From Pseudomonas oryzicola (GTDB taxonomy: Bacteria > Pseudomonadota > Gammaproteobacteria > Pseudomonadales > Pseudomonadaceae), in NCBI RefSeq assembly GCF_014269185.2, contig NZ_JABWRZ020000001.1, positions 2,629,001 to 2,693,000 on the forward strand: a stretch of DNA of 64,000 bases, given 5' to 3'. A program made the position numbers and the translations under genes. Under the pieces are notes generated by a model. The model worked only from the letters and a program-made list of their open reading frames with translations. It made no database searches and was not told the origin of the DNA. Position 1 is the first letter of the stretch, and every line of letters starts with the position of its first letter. Below are positions 1 through 7,581 of this stretch, in pieces.

Positions 1-1025
1 TGCATGGCATTTGCCGCCAGGGCGGAGAACGCCGGGAACACGAAGCCCATGCCCGCTGCCGCGACAAAGTAGCAGGCCCATAGCCACGGCGCGGTGGTTG
101 CCAGCGCACCACAGGCAAAGCCCAGGGCCGCCAGCGTGGCACCGACCCGGATCATTTTCAGTGGCGGCCATTCCAGCTGGCGCAGCACCACTTGTGCCAG
201 GATCAGCGCCACGCCTACCGTGGTCAGGGCAATTCCGGCAGCCTGGGCGGCTTCGGTCGGGCCCAGGTGCAGGCGGTCGAGGGCGAAGAAACCGACGATG
301 ATCTGCGACACCGTGACACTGAGCATGGCGCAGAATGCCACCAGCAGCGGCCGGCGCAGGCGCGGGTCGGTCAGCCGCACCGGGCTGGGGGCATGGCGCT
401 GCGGCAGCGCCTGCGGTTTGAGGCGCAGCAGCAGGACCAGGAAGGCGCAGGCCGGCAACAGCGACATGATGTGGAACGGCAGGCTCAGGCTATGCCGTGC
501 CAGCAGCGCAGCCAGCGCTGGCCCGACCACCAGGCCGACGGCGTTGGCGGCGCCCAGCGCGGCCATGGCGCGGGCCCGGCGTTGTGGTTCGACGTGGTCG
601 GCGATCAGCGCGTTGCAGCCCACTGGAATGGCGGCATAGAAGGCGCCGATGCAACCGCGTGCCACGGTCAGGCCGACGAACGCCAGGGTCGCTCCCGGTA
701 GCCAGCGCAGAGCGCCTTCGACGAACAGGCACAACAGCCAGTAGGCCAGGGTGAAGCCGGCACTGCCCAGCAGCAGGACGCGTCGGCGGCCGAGGCGGTC
801 CGCTGCGCGCCCCCAGGGGCGTGCCAGCAACACCCAGACCACACCCGCCACGGTCACCGCAGCACCGGCTTGCCAGGTGGCCATGCCAAGCTGCCGGGCA
901 AGCGGGCCGATCAGGGCGACAAAAGCCATCATCGACAGGGTGCAGGCCATGTTGGCCAGCAACAGCGGCCGCAGGTTCAGCGTGCTGGCAGGCAGGAGAG
1001 TGGCAGGGTCCTTTGCAAGATTCAT
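1..1025 (-). CDS. MFS transporter, 3' end cut by window
   Basis: The minus-strand frame opens with ATG at 1025 (MNLAKDPATLLPAS) and stays open to the window edge, so about 341 codons are present and the C-terminus is missing. The translation is dominated by hydrophobic helices. It shows an MFS-like loop between TM2 and TM3 (RAADRLGRRRVLLLGSAG) and a second half beginning near LRRPLLVAFCAML. The family is drug/metabolite efflux-like; the substrate cannot be read. It lies 84 bp downstream of the cytochrome b561 gene on the same strand with no clear terminator between, so it may be the last gene of the ECF-controlled peroxidase operon. A GATAAT hexamer near 1076 on the minus strand could alternatively give it its own promoter. 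Confidence 0.85.
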   Translation of the reverse strand, partial: MNLAKDPATLLPASTLNLRPLLLANMACTLSMMAFVALIGPLARQLGMATWQAGAAVTVAGVVWVLLARPWGRAADRLGRRRVLLLGSAGFTLAYWLLCLFVEGALRWLPGATLAFVGLTVARGCIGAFYAAIPVGCNALIADHVEPQRRARAMAALGAANAVGLVVGPALAALLARHSLSLPFHIMSLLPACAFLVLLLRLKPQALPQRHAPSPVRLTDPRLRRPLLVAFCAMLSVTVSQIIVGFFALDRLHLGPTEAAQAAGIALTTVGVALILAQVVLRQLEWPPLKMIRVGATLAALGFACGALATTAPWLWACYFVAAAGMGFVFPAFSALAANAM

Positions 1026-1109
1026 CAGGCAGTCCAGGGCAGTACGGCAAACAGTAAGCCGAGTGGGTGGGCATTATCATCGATCGTCGAAGGCCCTGTC
1101 TGCTGCCGG

Positions 1110-1643
1110 TCACGGGGTGCGGCGCAGGGGGCCTGGCCACATGCTACGCAACACGCCGTCACGGCGCACCCACGCATGCATCAAGGCCGCGGCCAGGTGC
1201 ACCTGCACGGTGGCAAACAGCAGGTAGCCGGCCCAGCCGTGGGCCTGGCGCAACACGGCATACAGCTGCAAGTCGTGTGGAGCGATCGCCGGCAGGCCCA
1301 GCGGGGCTGGGTAACCACCCGCAGACAACATGCCCCAGCCCAGCAGTGGCATGCCCAGCATCAGGCCATACAGCAGCACATGCGAAGCCCCGGCCGCCCA
1401 ACGCTGCGGCGCCGGCAGGTTGTGCGGCAAAGGCGGGTGAGGCAGGGCCAGGCGCACCGTGATGCGCAGCACCACCAGCACCAGCAGGGCCAGGCCGGTG
1501 GCCTTGTGCAGGCTGAGCAGCAGGGTATGACGTGGCGACAGGTCCACGACCATGCTCACTCCGATGAACAACATGGCCAGGATCAGGAGGGCCATCAACC
1601 AATGCAACAGGCGGGCGATCGGGTGAAAGGCTTCGGGTCTCAT
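1110..1643 (-). CDS. Cytochrome b561 family protein
   Basis: This 177-residue protein has four hydrophobic helices and histidines placed as in prokaryotic b561 proteins: H7 and H14 in helix 1 (FHPIARLLHW), one in LHKATGL, and several in the last helix region (QAHGWAGY, QVHLAAALMHAW). By family it is a di-heme inner-membrane electron carrier that could pass quinol electrons to the periplasm. Its start overlaps the stop of the upstream peroxidase gene by four bases (ATGA, 1640-1643), so the two are translationally coupled. The pairing suggests that the b561 protein reduces the membrane-anchored peroxidase; that partnership is inferred. Confidence 0.88.
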   Translation of the reverse strand: MRPEAFHPIARLLHWLMALLILAMLFIGVSMVVDLSPRHTLLLSLHKATGLALLVLVVLRITVRLALPHPPLPHNLPAPQRWAAGASHVLLYGLMLGMPLLGWGMLSAGGYPAPLGLPAIAPHDLQLYAVLRQAHGWAGYLLFATVQVHLAAALMHAWVRRDGVLRSMWPGPLRRTP

Positions 1644-2692
1644 GGCTGGGCTCCAGTGCTGAGCGATTCATGGCTGCGGCGGTTGAAGGATTCCGAATAG
1701 GCGGCGGAGCGCGCGGCGAGGATCGGGTCGTTGGACGCTTCTATACCTGCAGGCAGTATCAGCGGGTCGAAGTTGAGGTCACGGCAGGCACCTTGCTCGG
1801 GGGCGTCGACCTGTTCCAGCACCAGGGTGCCGGCATCCACGCTGCGCCGTTCGGCAGGCCAGGGGCGGGCAGGGTCGTCCAGCGCATCGCCCGGGGCGGC
1901 CAGGGCCAGGCGCAGGGTCCAGCGCAATGGGCCTTGGGCCAGGCGTTGCTGCAGGTCGTGTTGCAGGAACTGCTTGTCATCGACCTGGGCAGGTAACGCG
2001 GCAAACGCGGTGTGCGGTTCAAGTTGCCAGCGTACGGGGTGGGCTGCGCCGGTGCTGTCGACCAGGCGGAAGGCATTGATGCTGTGGTATTGCGTGCTGG
2101 CAAAGCTGTTGCTCGGTTTGTAGCCCGCCGCCCATTGGCGGAACGCCGCGCTTTCCGGATGGGCGGCGAAGAACGCCTGCAGTTTGCCTGGGTCCGGCTT
2201 GCCGGTGGCCGGGTCGGGCGCGCTCGCCAGCACTTGCTCATAGAACCCCTGCGGCGTGCTGACCGCCAGCACCGGCGGGTTGTTCATGCCGGTGCGCCAG
2301 ACCTGCCCGTCGTCGGTGCTCAGCTGGATGGCCAGGCTGCGTACCGGTATGCCGGTGTCCGGGGCGAACGGGTTGGCACCGCCGATGGCGAAACGGCCAG
2401 TCACCGGCACCCGTTGCTGGCTGAACACGCGCGCTGTAGAGAGGCTGGCGGCTTGCCCACTGGCCTGGAAGTAGCCGCTGACGCACAGGCCCTTGGCGTG
2501 GTTCTTGCGGTAACCCGGGTAATGCCCGGCCTGCGCTTCGAACGTGTCGATGATCCGTTGTGGGGTCAGCCGGGGCTCGCCGAGCCAGCCGGCGGCATAG
2601 GCAAAGCTGGCACCGGCGGCCAGCACCACGGCGCCGATGGCAGCCAGGCGCAGGGCCAGGGCCTGGCCGTGCAGGGGTGATTTCATGGTCAT
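1640..2692 (-). CDS. Catalase-family peroxidase, SrpA-like, membrane-anchored or exported
   Basis: The 350-residue product begins with a hydrophobic signal or anchor (about 13-34), followed by a compact catalase fold far shorter than classical catalases (about 480 or more). Visible family marks are the distal histidine in KNHAKGLC (H65) and a C-terminal RxxxY heme-tyrosine motif (R328, Y332) after DPILAA. Members of this group usually act as heme peroxidases more than as true catalases. The protein is probably periplasmic. It is the first gene of a minus-strand operon with cytochrome b561, and it is divergent from an ECF sigma factor. A GGAATA-N15-CGTC promoter lies 28 bases upstream of the start codon. 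Confidence 0.88.
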   Translation of the reverse strand: MTMKSPLHGQALALRLAAIGAVVLAAGASFAYAAGWLGEPRLTPQRIIDTFEAQAGHYPGYRKNHAKGLCVSGYFQASGQAASLSTARVFSQQRVPVTGRFAIGGANPFAPDTGIPVRSLAIQLSTDDGQVWRTGMNNPPVLAVSTPQGFYEQVLASAPDPATGKPDPGKLQAFFAAHPESAAFRQWAAGYKPSNSFASTQYHSINAFRLVDSTGAAHPVRWQLEPHTAFAALPAQVDDKQFLQHDLQQRLAQGPLRWTLRLALAAPGDALDDPARPWPAERRSVDAGTLVLEQVDAPEQGACRDLNFDPLILPAGIEASNDPILAARSAAYSESFNRRSHESLSTGAQP

Positions 2693-2719
2693 GGTCCGGT
2701 TCAGTGAAGGTGCCGGTAC

Positions 2720-2744
2720 GACGGTGTCAGGTAAAACTTATTCC
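2720..2744 (-). promoter_or_regulatory. Putative ECF promoter for the peroxidase-b561 operon
   Basis: On the minus strand GGAATA (2744-2739) is followed after exactly 15 bases by CGTC (2723-2720). The same two boxes with the same spacing occur on the plus strand 8 bp away, facing the sigma gene. Group-specific -35 elements and CGTC-type -10 elements are common for ECF sigma factors. The assignment to the adjacent sigma factor is inferred from symmetry and position. Confidence 0.6.
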
Positions 2745-2757
2745 CTCGACGGGAATA
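2739..2757. promoter_or_regulatory. Palindrome joining two divergent ECF -35 elements
   Basis: TATTCCC-TCGAC-GGGAATA is a perfect 7-bp inverted repeat with a 5-bp spacer in the 123-bp divergent intergenic region. Each arm supplies the GGAATA -35 box of one promoter. It could also be an operator, but the matching CGTC boxes at equal distance on both sides favour the promoter reading. Confidence 0.6.
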
Positions 2758-2776
2758 GAATTTGCGGACAGGCGTC
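2752..2776 (+). promoter_or_regulatory. Putative autoregulatory ECF promoter of the sigma operon
   Basis: GGAATA (2752-2757), a 15-base spacer and CGTC (2773-2776) precede the sigma factor start at 2816. The leader would be about 30 bases. Box sequence and spacing are identical to the divergent peroxidase promoter, so both operons would form one autoregulated regulon. Confidence 0.6.
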
Positions 2777-2815
2777 TGCTGCTTACACTGACCAACCCAG
2801 AGGCCGGACCTTGCC

Positions 2816-3337
2816 ATGCACGACCTGGACGACCACCAGTGGCGCGAACTGCTTGCCCGCCTGCGCCGCTTTGCCGTGTGGCTGACCCGCGAGCCGGGCA
2901 GCGCCGATGACCTGGTGCAGGCCACGGTCGAGCGGGCCCTGAGCCGGCGCGCTCAACAACGTGACGCCGATGCGCTGCGCGCCTGGTTGTTCACCATCCT
3001 TTATCGGCTGTTCCTCGACGGTAAACGTCGCGAGCGCCTGCATGCACGCTGGCTGTCCTGGTTCGGCCGTGGTGAACGTGATGAAGAGCCGGTTGGCGAC
3101 AACCTCGAAGCCATCGTCCAGGCCCAGGCCGACCTGCAGGCGTTTGCCCGGTTGACGGCGGAGCAGCGTGCCTTGCTGCTGCTGGTCACTGTCGAAGGCC
3201 TGAGCTACAAGGAGGCCGCCCAGGCACTTGGCATCCCCATCGGCACCGTGATGTCGCGCCTGTCGCGCGCGCGCAATGCCTTGCGCCAGCTGACCGAGGG
3301 AGCCCCCCAGCCACCAGCCTTGCGGAGACTGAAATGA
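2816..3337 (+). CDS. ECF-type RNA polymerase sigma factor
   Basis: The 173-residue protein has a sigma region 2 (about 10-80; DDLVQATVERAL then LRAWLFTILYRLFLD) and a region 4 helix-turn-helix (about 120-160; GLSYKEAAQALGIPIGTVMSRL), with no regions 1 or 3, as in ECF sigma factors. It should direct RNA polymerase to the GGAATA/CGTC promoters found between it and the peroxidase gene. The downstream anti-sigma gene overlaps its stop by four bases (ATGA, 3334-3337). The neighbourhood suggests a response to oxidative or chlorine-type envelope stress; the inducer is not visible. Confidence 0.93.
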   Translation: MHDLDDHQWRELLARLRRFAVWLTREPGSADDLVQATVERALSRRAQQRDADALRAWLFTILYRLFLDGKRRERLHARWLSWFGRGERDEEPVGDNLEAIVQAQADLQAFARLTAEQRALLLLVTVEGLSYKEAAQALGIPIGTVMSRLSRARNALRQLTEGAPQPPALRRLK

Positions 3338-4086
3338 CGCGCCTGATCCCCAGCGAAGACGAATTGCACGCGTATGTCGATGAGCGCCTGGAGCCTGCAC
3401 GCCGCGCCGAGGTGCACGCCTGGCTGGCGGCCAACCCGCAGGCCGCGGCCAAGGTCGAGGGCTGGCGTGCCGATGCCCGCCGCTTGCGCGCGGCGTTGGC
3501 CGGCTTTGCCGACCTGCCTGGGGCGGCGCAGCTGGACCTGGGCCAGTTGCAGCGGCAAGTACGCCAGCGCCGTCAGCGCCGCTGGGCCAGGGCGGCAGTG
3601 CTGCTGCTGGCATTGGGCGTGGGCGGGCTGGGCGGTTGGCAGGTGCGCGACGCGACCCTGGCGCAGGCGAATCTGCCGATGGCCGATGCCGTCCAGGCGC
3701 ACCGCCTGTTTGCCGGCAGCGAGGCGCTGGATATCCAGGCCAGCGACCCGGCGCAGTTGCGCGACTGGCTGGGCCGGCATTTCAGCCGCGTGGGCCAGTT
3801 GCCGGACCTGGCAGGTTATGGTTTCAAACCGGTGGGCGCGCGCTTGCTCAGCAACGAGCAAGGGCCGGCGGCGTTGCTGGTGTTCGAGGATGGCAAGGGG
3901 CAGCGCATCAGCCTGTTCCTGCGGTCACCGGGCGAGCAGTACCGGCGCATGCCGGATGGGCAGCGGGTGGACGGCCAGCTGGAGGCGCGGTACTGGTCGC
4001 ACGGGGCCTACAACTTTGCCTTGGTCAGCGCGGCGGACGATGTGCGCGGGGCAGGGGTAGGCGAGGCGTTGCGGTTGGGATTGTGA
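3334..4086 (+). CDS. Transmembrane anti-sigma factor
   Basis: This 250-residue protein has an N-terminal cytoplasmic domain with the zinc-less anti-sigma pattern (EDELHAYVDERLEPARRAEVHAWLAANP). A single membrane helix follows at about 85-103 (AAVLLLALGVGGLGG), then a periplasmic domain of about 145 residues. It is translationally coupled to the ECF sigma gene and is expected to hold that sigma inactive at the membrane until an envelope signal is sensed. No HxxxCxxC zinc motif is present, so it is not a ZAS-type redox sensor; the signal must act on the periplasmic domain or through proteolysis (inference). Confidence 0.9.
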   Translation: MTRLIPSEDELHAYVDERLEPARRAEVHAWLAANPQAAAKVEGWRADARRLRAALAGFADLPGAAQLDLGQLQRQVRQRRQRRWARAAVLLLALGVGGLGGWQVRDATLAQANLPMADAVQAHRLFAGSEALDIQASDPAQLRDWLGRHFSRVGQLPDLAGYGFKPVGARLLSNEQGPAALLVFEDGKGQRISLFLRSPGEQYRRMPDGQRVDGQLEARYWSHGAYNFALVSAADDVRGAGVGEALRLGL

Positions 4087-4103
4087 GCTGCACGGGTGCG
4101 CCG

Positions 4104-4143
4104 CCGCAGGGCGGCCTGGTTTTCTGAAAGGCCGACCCTGCGG
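4104..4143. terminator. Hairpin between convergent anti-sigma and xthA genes
   Basis: CCGCAGGGCGGCCT pairs with AGGCCGACCCTGCGG across an 11-base loop with one bulge. It lies in the 75-bp gap between two converging genes, so it probably serves as a bidirectional terminator or REP-like element. There is no strong U-tract. Confidence 0.5.
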
Positions 4144-4161
4144 GGCACCAAGGCTAGTCGA

Positions 4162-4974
4162 TCAGCTCAACTCCAGCCAGATCGGTGCATGGTCCGAAGG
4201 CTTTTCCATCCCGCGCAGTTCGTAATCCACGCCCGCGGCCTTGAGCCGTGGCACCAGGTGCTGCGAAGCCATGATCAGGTCGATGCGCAGGCCGCGCTTG
4301 GGCTCGTCCTCGAAACCACGGCTGCGGTAGTCGAACCAGCTGAAGCGGTCGGCCACGTCCGGGTGCAGGTGGCGGAAGCTGTCGACCAGGCCCCAGCCTT
4401 TCAGGCGCTCAAGCCACTCCCGCTCTTCCGGCAGGAAGCTGCACTTGCCGGTCTTGAGCCAGCGCTTGGCATTGTCCGGGCCGATGCCGATGTCGCAGTC
4501 CTGCGGCGAGATATTCATGTCGCCCATCACCAGCAGTGGCTGGTCATTGCGGAACTGGCCTTCCAGCAGCGCCTGCAGGTCGCCGTAGAAGCGCTGCTTG
4601 GCCGGGAACTTGGTGGGATGGTCGCGGCTTTCGCCTTGGGGAAAGTAGCCGTTCATGATGGTGATCGGGTTGCCGTCGGCATCGGCGAAGGTGCCCCAGA
4701 TGAAGCGGCGCTGGGCATCTTCCTCATCGGTGGCAAAGCCCTTGTGCAGGCTCAGCGGTGCCTCGCGCGACAGCAGCGCGACGCCATAATGGCCTTTCTG
4801 GCCGTGGTAATGCACGTGGTAACCCAGTGCCTGCACGTCTGCCTGTGGGAACTGATCGTCGCTGACCTTGGTTTCCTGCAGGCCGATCACGTCCGGCTGG
4901 TGCTTTTCGATCAGTGCCGCCAGCTGGTGCGGTCGGGCTCGCAGGCCGTTGATGTTGAAACAGACGATCTTCAT
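4162..4974 (-). CDS. xthA: Exodeoxyribonuclease III
   Basis: The 270-residue protein is full length for the XthA/AP-endonuclease family of the EEP nuclease fold. Visible motifs are the metal-binding Glu in GLQETK (E34), MNGYFPQG, the GDMNIS active-site Asp-Asn pair, and the C-terminal SDHAPIW with catalytic D261/H262. It incises abasic sites and trims 3'-blocking ends during base excision repair of oxidised DNA in the cytoplasm. It is a single gene, convergent with the stress sigma operon and divergent from the GNAT gene. Confidence 0.95.
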   Translation of the reverse strand: MKIVCFNINGLRARPHQLAALIEKHQPDVIGLQETKVSDDQFPQADVQALGYHVHYHGQKGHYGVALLSREAPLSLHKGFATDEEDAQRRFIWGTFADADGNPITIMNGYFPQGESRDHPTKFPAKQRFYGDLQALLEGQFRNDQPLLVMGDMNISPQDCDIGIGPDNAKRWLKTGKCSFLPEEREWLERLKGWGLVDSFRHLHPDVADRFSWFDYRSRGFEDEPKRGLRIDLIMASQHLVPRLKAAGVDYELRGMEKPSDHAPIWLELS

Positions 4975-5135
4975 GGAAAGACAATCCCGGTAAAAGGCGC
5001 GATGCTAGCTGACATCGCCTGTCATCACCAGCATGGCGGCTTCGCGGGGCGGCTGCTAACGTGCTTTGCAGGGGGAACGATGCTCGCTGAGGCACCCCAA
5101 GGCACTGTCTGCCCATTCCAGGAGGTTTGCCCGCA

Positions 5136-5786
5136 ATGCCCGAAACCACTGCCGCTCCGGCGCGTGTGTGCCTGCTCGACGACGGCTACAGCCGTGAAGC
5201 GCGTTCACTGTTGTACAACGCCTACCGCCACGAACCGACCTTCGCCTATATCTTCGAGGCCCAGCGCCCGGGTTATGAGCGGCGCCTGCGGGTGATGGTG
5301 CGCGAGTGGGTTCGCCAGCACTTCTACCTGCAACTGCCGGCCATCGGCCTGCTGCTGGAGGACCGCCTGATCGCCCTGGCCCTGATCGTGCCGCCGCTAC
5401 GGCGGCTGGGCGTGGCCGACAGCTGGGCCTGGCGCCTGCGCATGATGCTGGGTACCGGCCTGCGCTGCACCCGCCGCTACATGGACTACCAGGCTGCCCT
5501 GGCCAGCTGTCTGCCCAGCGAAAAAGTCCATGTGCTGCCGTTGTTGGGGGTTCACCCGCAGTTTCAGGGCAAGCAGTACGGCGAGCAATTGTTGCAAGCT
5601 GTGCACGACTGGTGCGCAGCCGACGCGAGCACCCAGGGAGTGGTACTGGACACCGGAAACGAGCACTACCTGGCGTTTTATCAGCGCCAGGGCTATGAAG
5701 AAATTGGAGAGGTGGCTGTAGGGCCAATCCGAGAGAGGGTGTTCTTTCATCCCAACCCGGTCTCGTCCGATTCCGCTTTTGCCTGA
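5136..5786 (+). CDS. GNAT family N-acetyltransferase
   Basis: This 216-residue protein has the acetyl-CoA-binding motif of GNAT enzymes near residues 130-145 (LGVHPQFQGKQYGEQLL), followed by the usual C-terminal strand (GVVLDTGNEHYLAFYQRQGYE). The ATG at 5136 is chosen because GGAGG at 5121-5125 lies ten bases upstream; the in-frame TTG at 5127 is too close to that site. The acceptor substrate is unknown. It precedes tamA by 43 bp on the same strand, but no functional link is evident. Confidence 0.85.
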   Translation: MPETTAAPARVCLLDDGYSREARSLLYNAYRHEPTFAYIFEAQRPGYERRLRVMVREWVRQHFYLQLPAIGLLLEDRLIALALIVPPLRRLGVADSWAWRLRMMLGTGLRCTRRYMDYQAALASCLPSEKVHVLPLLGVHPQFQGKQYGEQLLQAVHDWCAADASTQGVVLDTGNEHYLAFYQRQGYEEIGEVAVGPIRERVFFHPNPVSSDSAFA

Positions 5787-5829
5787 GCGGGCAGCGCAGC
5801 GGCTCCCTTGAGCGCGCGGCTCTGGTAGC

Positions 5830-7581
5830 ATGCGCCGCATGACGTATTCAGGAAGATTGACCTGGGGCCTGGTTATCTGGGCCGCCAGTTTCGCAGCATG
5901 GGGCCAGAGCGAGTTGCTGGTGAAGGTAAAACCGGCCAACAAGGCGCTCAAGGCCAATGTCGAAGGTTACATCGGTACCCTTGGCGACCGCGATGAGGAA
6001 GCGCTGCTGCGCTTCAGTCGCGGCGCCCAGGAGCAGGCGCGCAAAGCGGCACAGGCACTTGGCTACTATCAGGCGCAGATCGATACCGAGGTCAAGCCTG
6101 CCAGCGCGGCTGACCATTCCCCGCAACTGATCATCACCATCACCCCGGGCGAGCCGGTTCGCCTGCGCAACGTGATCGTGCGCATCGAAGGGCCGGCCAG
6201 CGAGCTGAAGGCCTTTCGCGTGCCCGACAGCAAGGCGCTACGTGCAGGTGAACAACTCAACCATGGCCATTACGAAGATGCCAAACGGCTGATCCAGAAC
6301 CAGGCTTCGCGCTATGGCTTTTTCAATGGGCGCTTCAGCCGCCAGCGCCTGGCGGTCGACCCCCAGGCAGGCGTGGCCGACATCGAGCTGGTCTACCAGA
6401 GCGGCCCACGCTACCGCCTGGGCGCCGTTACCTTCGGCGGCGACACCCCGCTGGACGATGACCTGCTGCAGCGCATGGTCTCGTTCAAGCCGGGTACACC
6501 CTACGACTCCGAACTGGTCGCCGAACTGAACAACGACCTGCAATCGAGCGGTTACTTCGAAGGCGTGCGCGTGGATGCAGCGCCCACCGCTGCGGTCGGT
6601 GAGGAAGTGCCGGTGGACGTCCACCTGCAAACACGCAAGCCGCGCACCCTGGGCCTGGGCCTGGGCTTCTCGACCGACGTCGGCCCGCGTGGCAAGGCCA
6701 ACTGGACCCGCCACTGGGTCAACCCGCAAGGCCACAGCTATGGCTGGGAAACCGAACTGTCGGCACCCCGGCAGAACGTCGGCCTGTGGTACGACATACC
6801 GCTCGACCCGCCGCTGACCGACAAGCTGCGCTTCGCTGGCGGCTACCAGAACGAGGAACTCGCCGGCACCGATACCCTCAGTAAACTGCTGACGGTCGGC
6901 CCCGAGTGGCACAGCAAGCTGCCCAGCGGCTGGCAGCGGGTAATTTCGCTCAAGTACCAGCGTGAGGAGTATCGCCTGGGCGATGATTCGGGGTTGAGCA
7001 ACCTGCTGATGCCGGGGGTCAGCTTCTCCTTCTTGCGCAGTGACAACCGGATCGACCCGCACAACGGCTACCGCCTGCAGTTCGATGTGCAGGCCGCCAA
7101 GGAAGGCCTGGTCTCGGACACCAACCTGTTGCATGGCAACGTGCTGCTCAAGGGCCTGACCACCCTTGGCCACAACCACCGGCTGCTCGGCCGGGTGCAG
7201 TTCGGTGGCAGTGCGACCAATGGTTTCAGGAACAACGTTCCGCCTTCACTGCGCTTCTTCGCCGGTGGCGACCAGAGCGTGCGCGGCTACGACTACCAGA
7301 CCCTGTCGCCGAAGAACAGCGACGGTGATCGCATTGGCGGGCGTTACCTGGTAGCTGGCAGTGTCGAGTACCAGTATTCGCTGAGCGAGAAGTGGCGGCT
7401 GGCTACCTTCGTCGATCAGGGTAACTCGTTCAACGACCTTGAACTGCCGAGCCTGAAGACCGGCGTCGGTTTTGGTGTGCGCTGGGTATCGCCGGTCGGG
7501 CCATTGCGCCTGGACCTGGCCAGGGCGCTGGATGACGAAGGGGGCATTCGCCTGCACTTTTCCATGGGGCCTGAGCTGTGA
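5830..7581 (+). CDS. tamA: Translocation and assembly module outer-membrane protein TamA
   Basis: The 583-residue precursor has a signal peptide (about 1-27, ending near AAWGQS). POTRA-type domains follow (about 30-265), then a C-terminal Omp85/BamA-family beta-barrel (about 270-583) ending in a beta-strand with terminal LHFSMGPEL. TamA sits in the outer membrane and works with TamB in autotransporter assembly and phospholipid transport. The size and the immediate overlap with tamB (GTGA, 7578-7581) match the family. The ATG at 5830 gives the better charged N-region (MRRMTYSGR); a second ATG three codons later is possible. Confidence 0.93.
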   Translation: MRRMTYSGRLTWGLVIWAASFAAWGQSELLVKVKPANKALKANVEGYIGTLGDRDEEALLRFSRGAQEQARKAAQALGYYQAQIDTEVKPASAADHSPQLIITITPGEPVRLRNVIVRIEGPASELKAFRVPDSKALRAGEQLNHGHYEDAKRLIQNQASRYGFFNGRFSRQRLAVDPQAGVADIELVYQSGPRYRLGAVTFGGDTPLDDDLLQRMVSFKPGTPYDSELVAELNNDLQSSGYFEGVRVDAAPTAAVGEEVPVDVHLQTRKPRTLGLGLGFSTDVGPRGKANWTRHWVNPQGHSYGWETELSAPRQNVGLWYDIPLDPPLTDKLRFAGGYQNEELAGTDTLSKLLTVGPEWHSKLPSGWQRVISLKYQREEYRLGDDSGLSNLLMPGVSFSFLRSDNRIDPHNGYRLQFDVQAAKEGLVSDTNLLHGNVLLKGLTTLGHNHRLLGRVQFGGSATNGFRNNVPPSLRFFAGGDQSVRGYDYQTLSPKNSDGDRIGGRYLVAGSVEYQYSLSEKWRLATFVDQGNSFNDLELPSLKTGVGFGVRWVSPVGPLRLDLARALDDEGGIRLHFSMGPEL

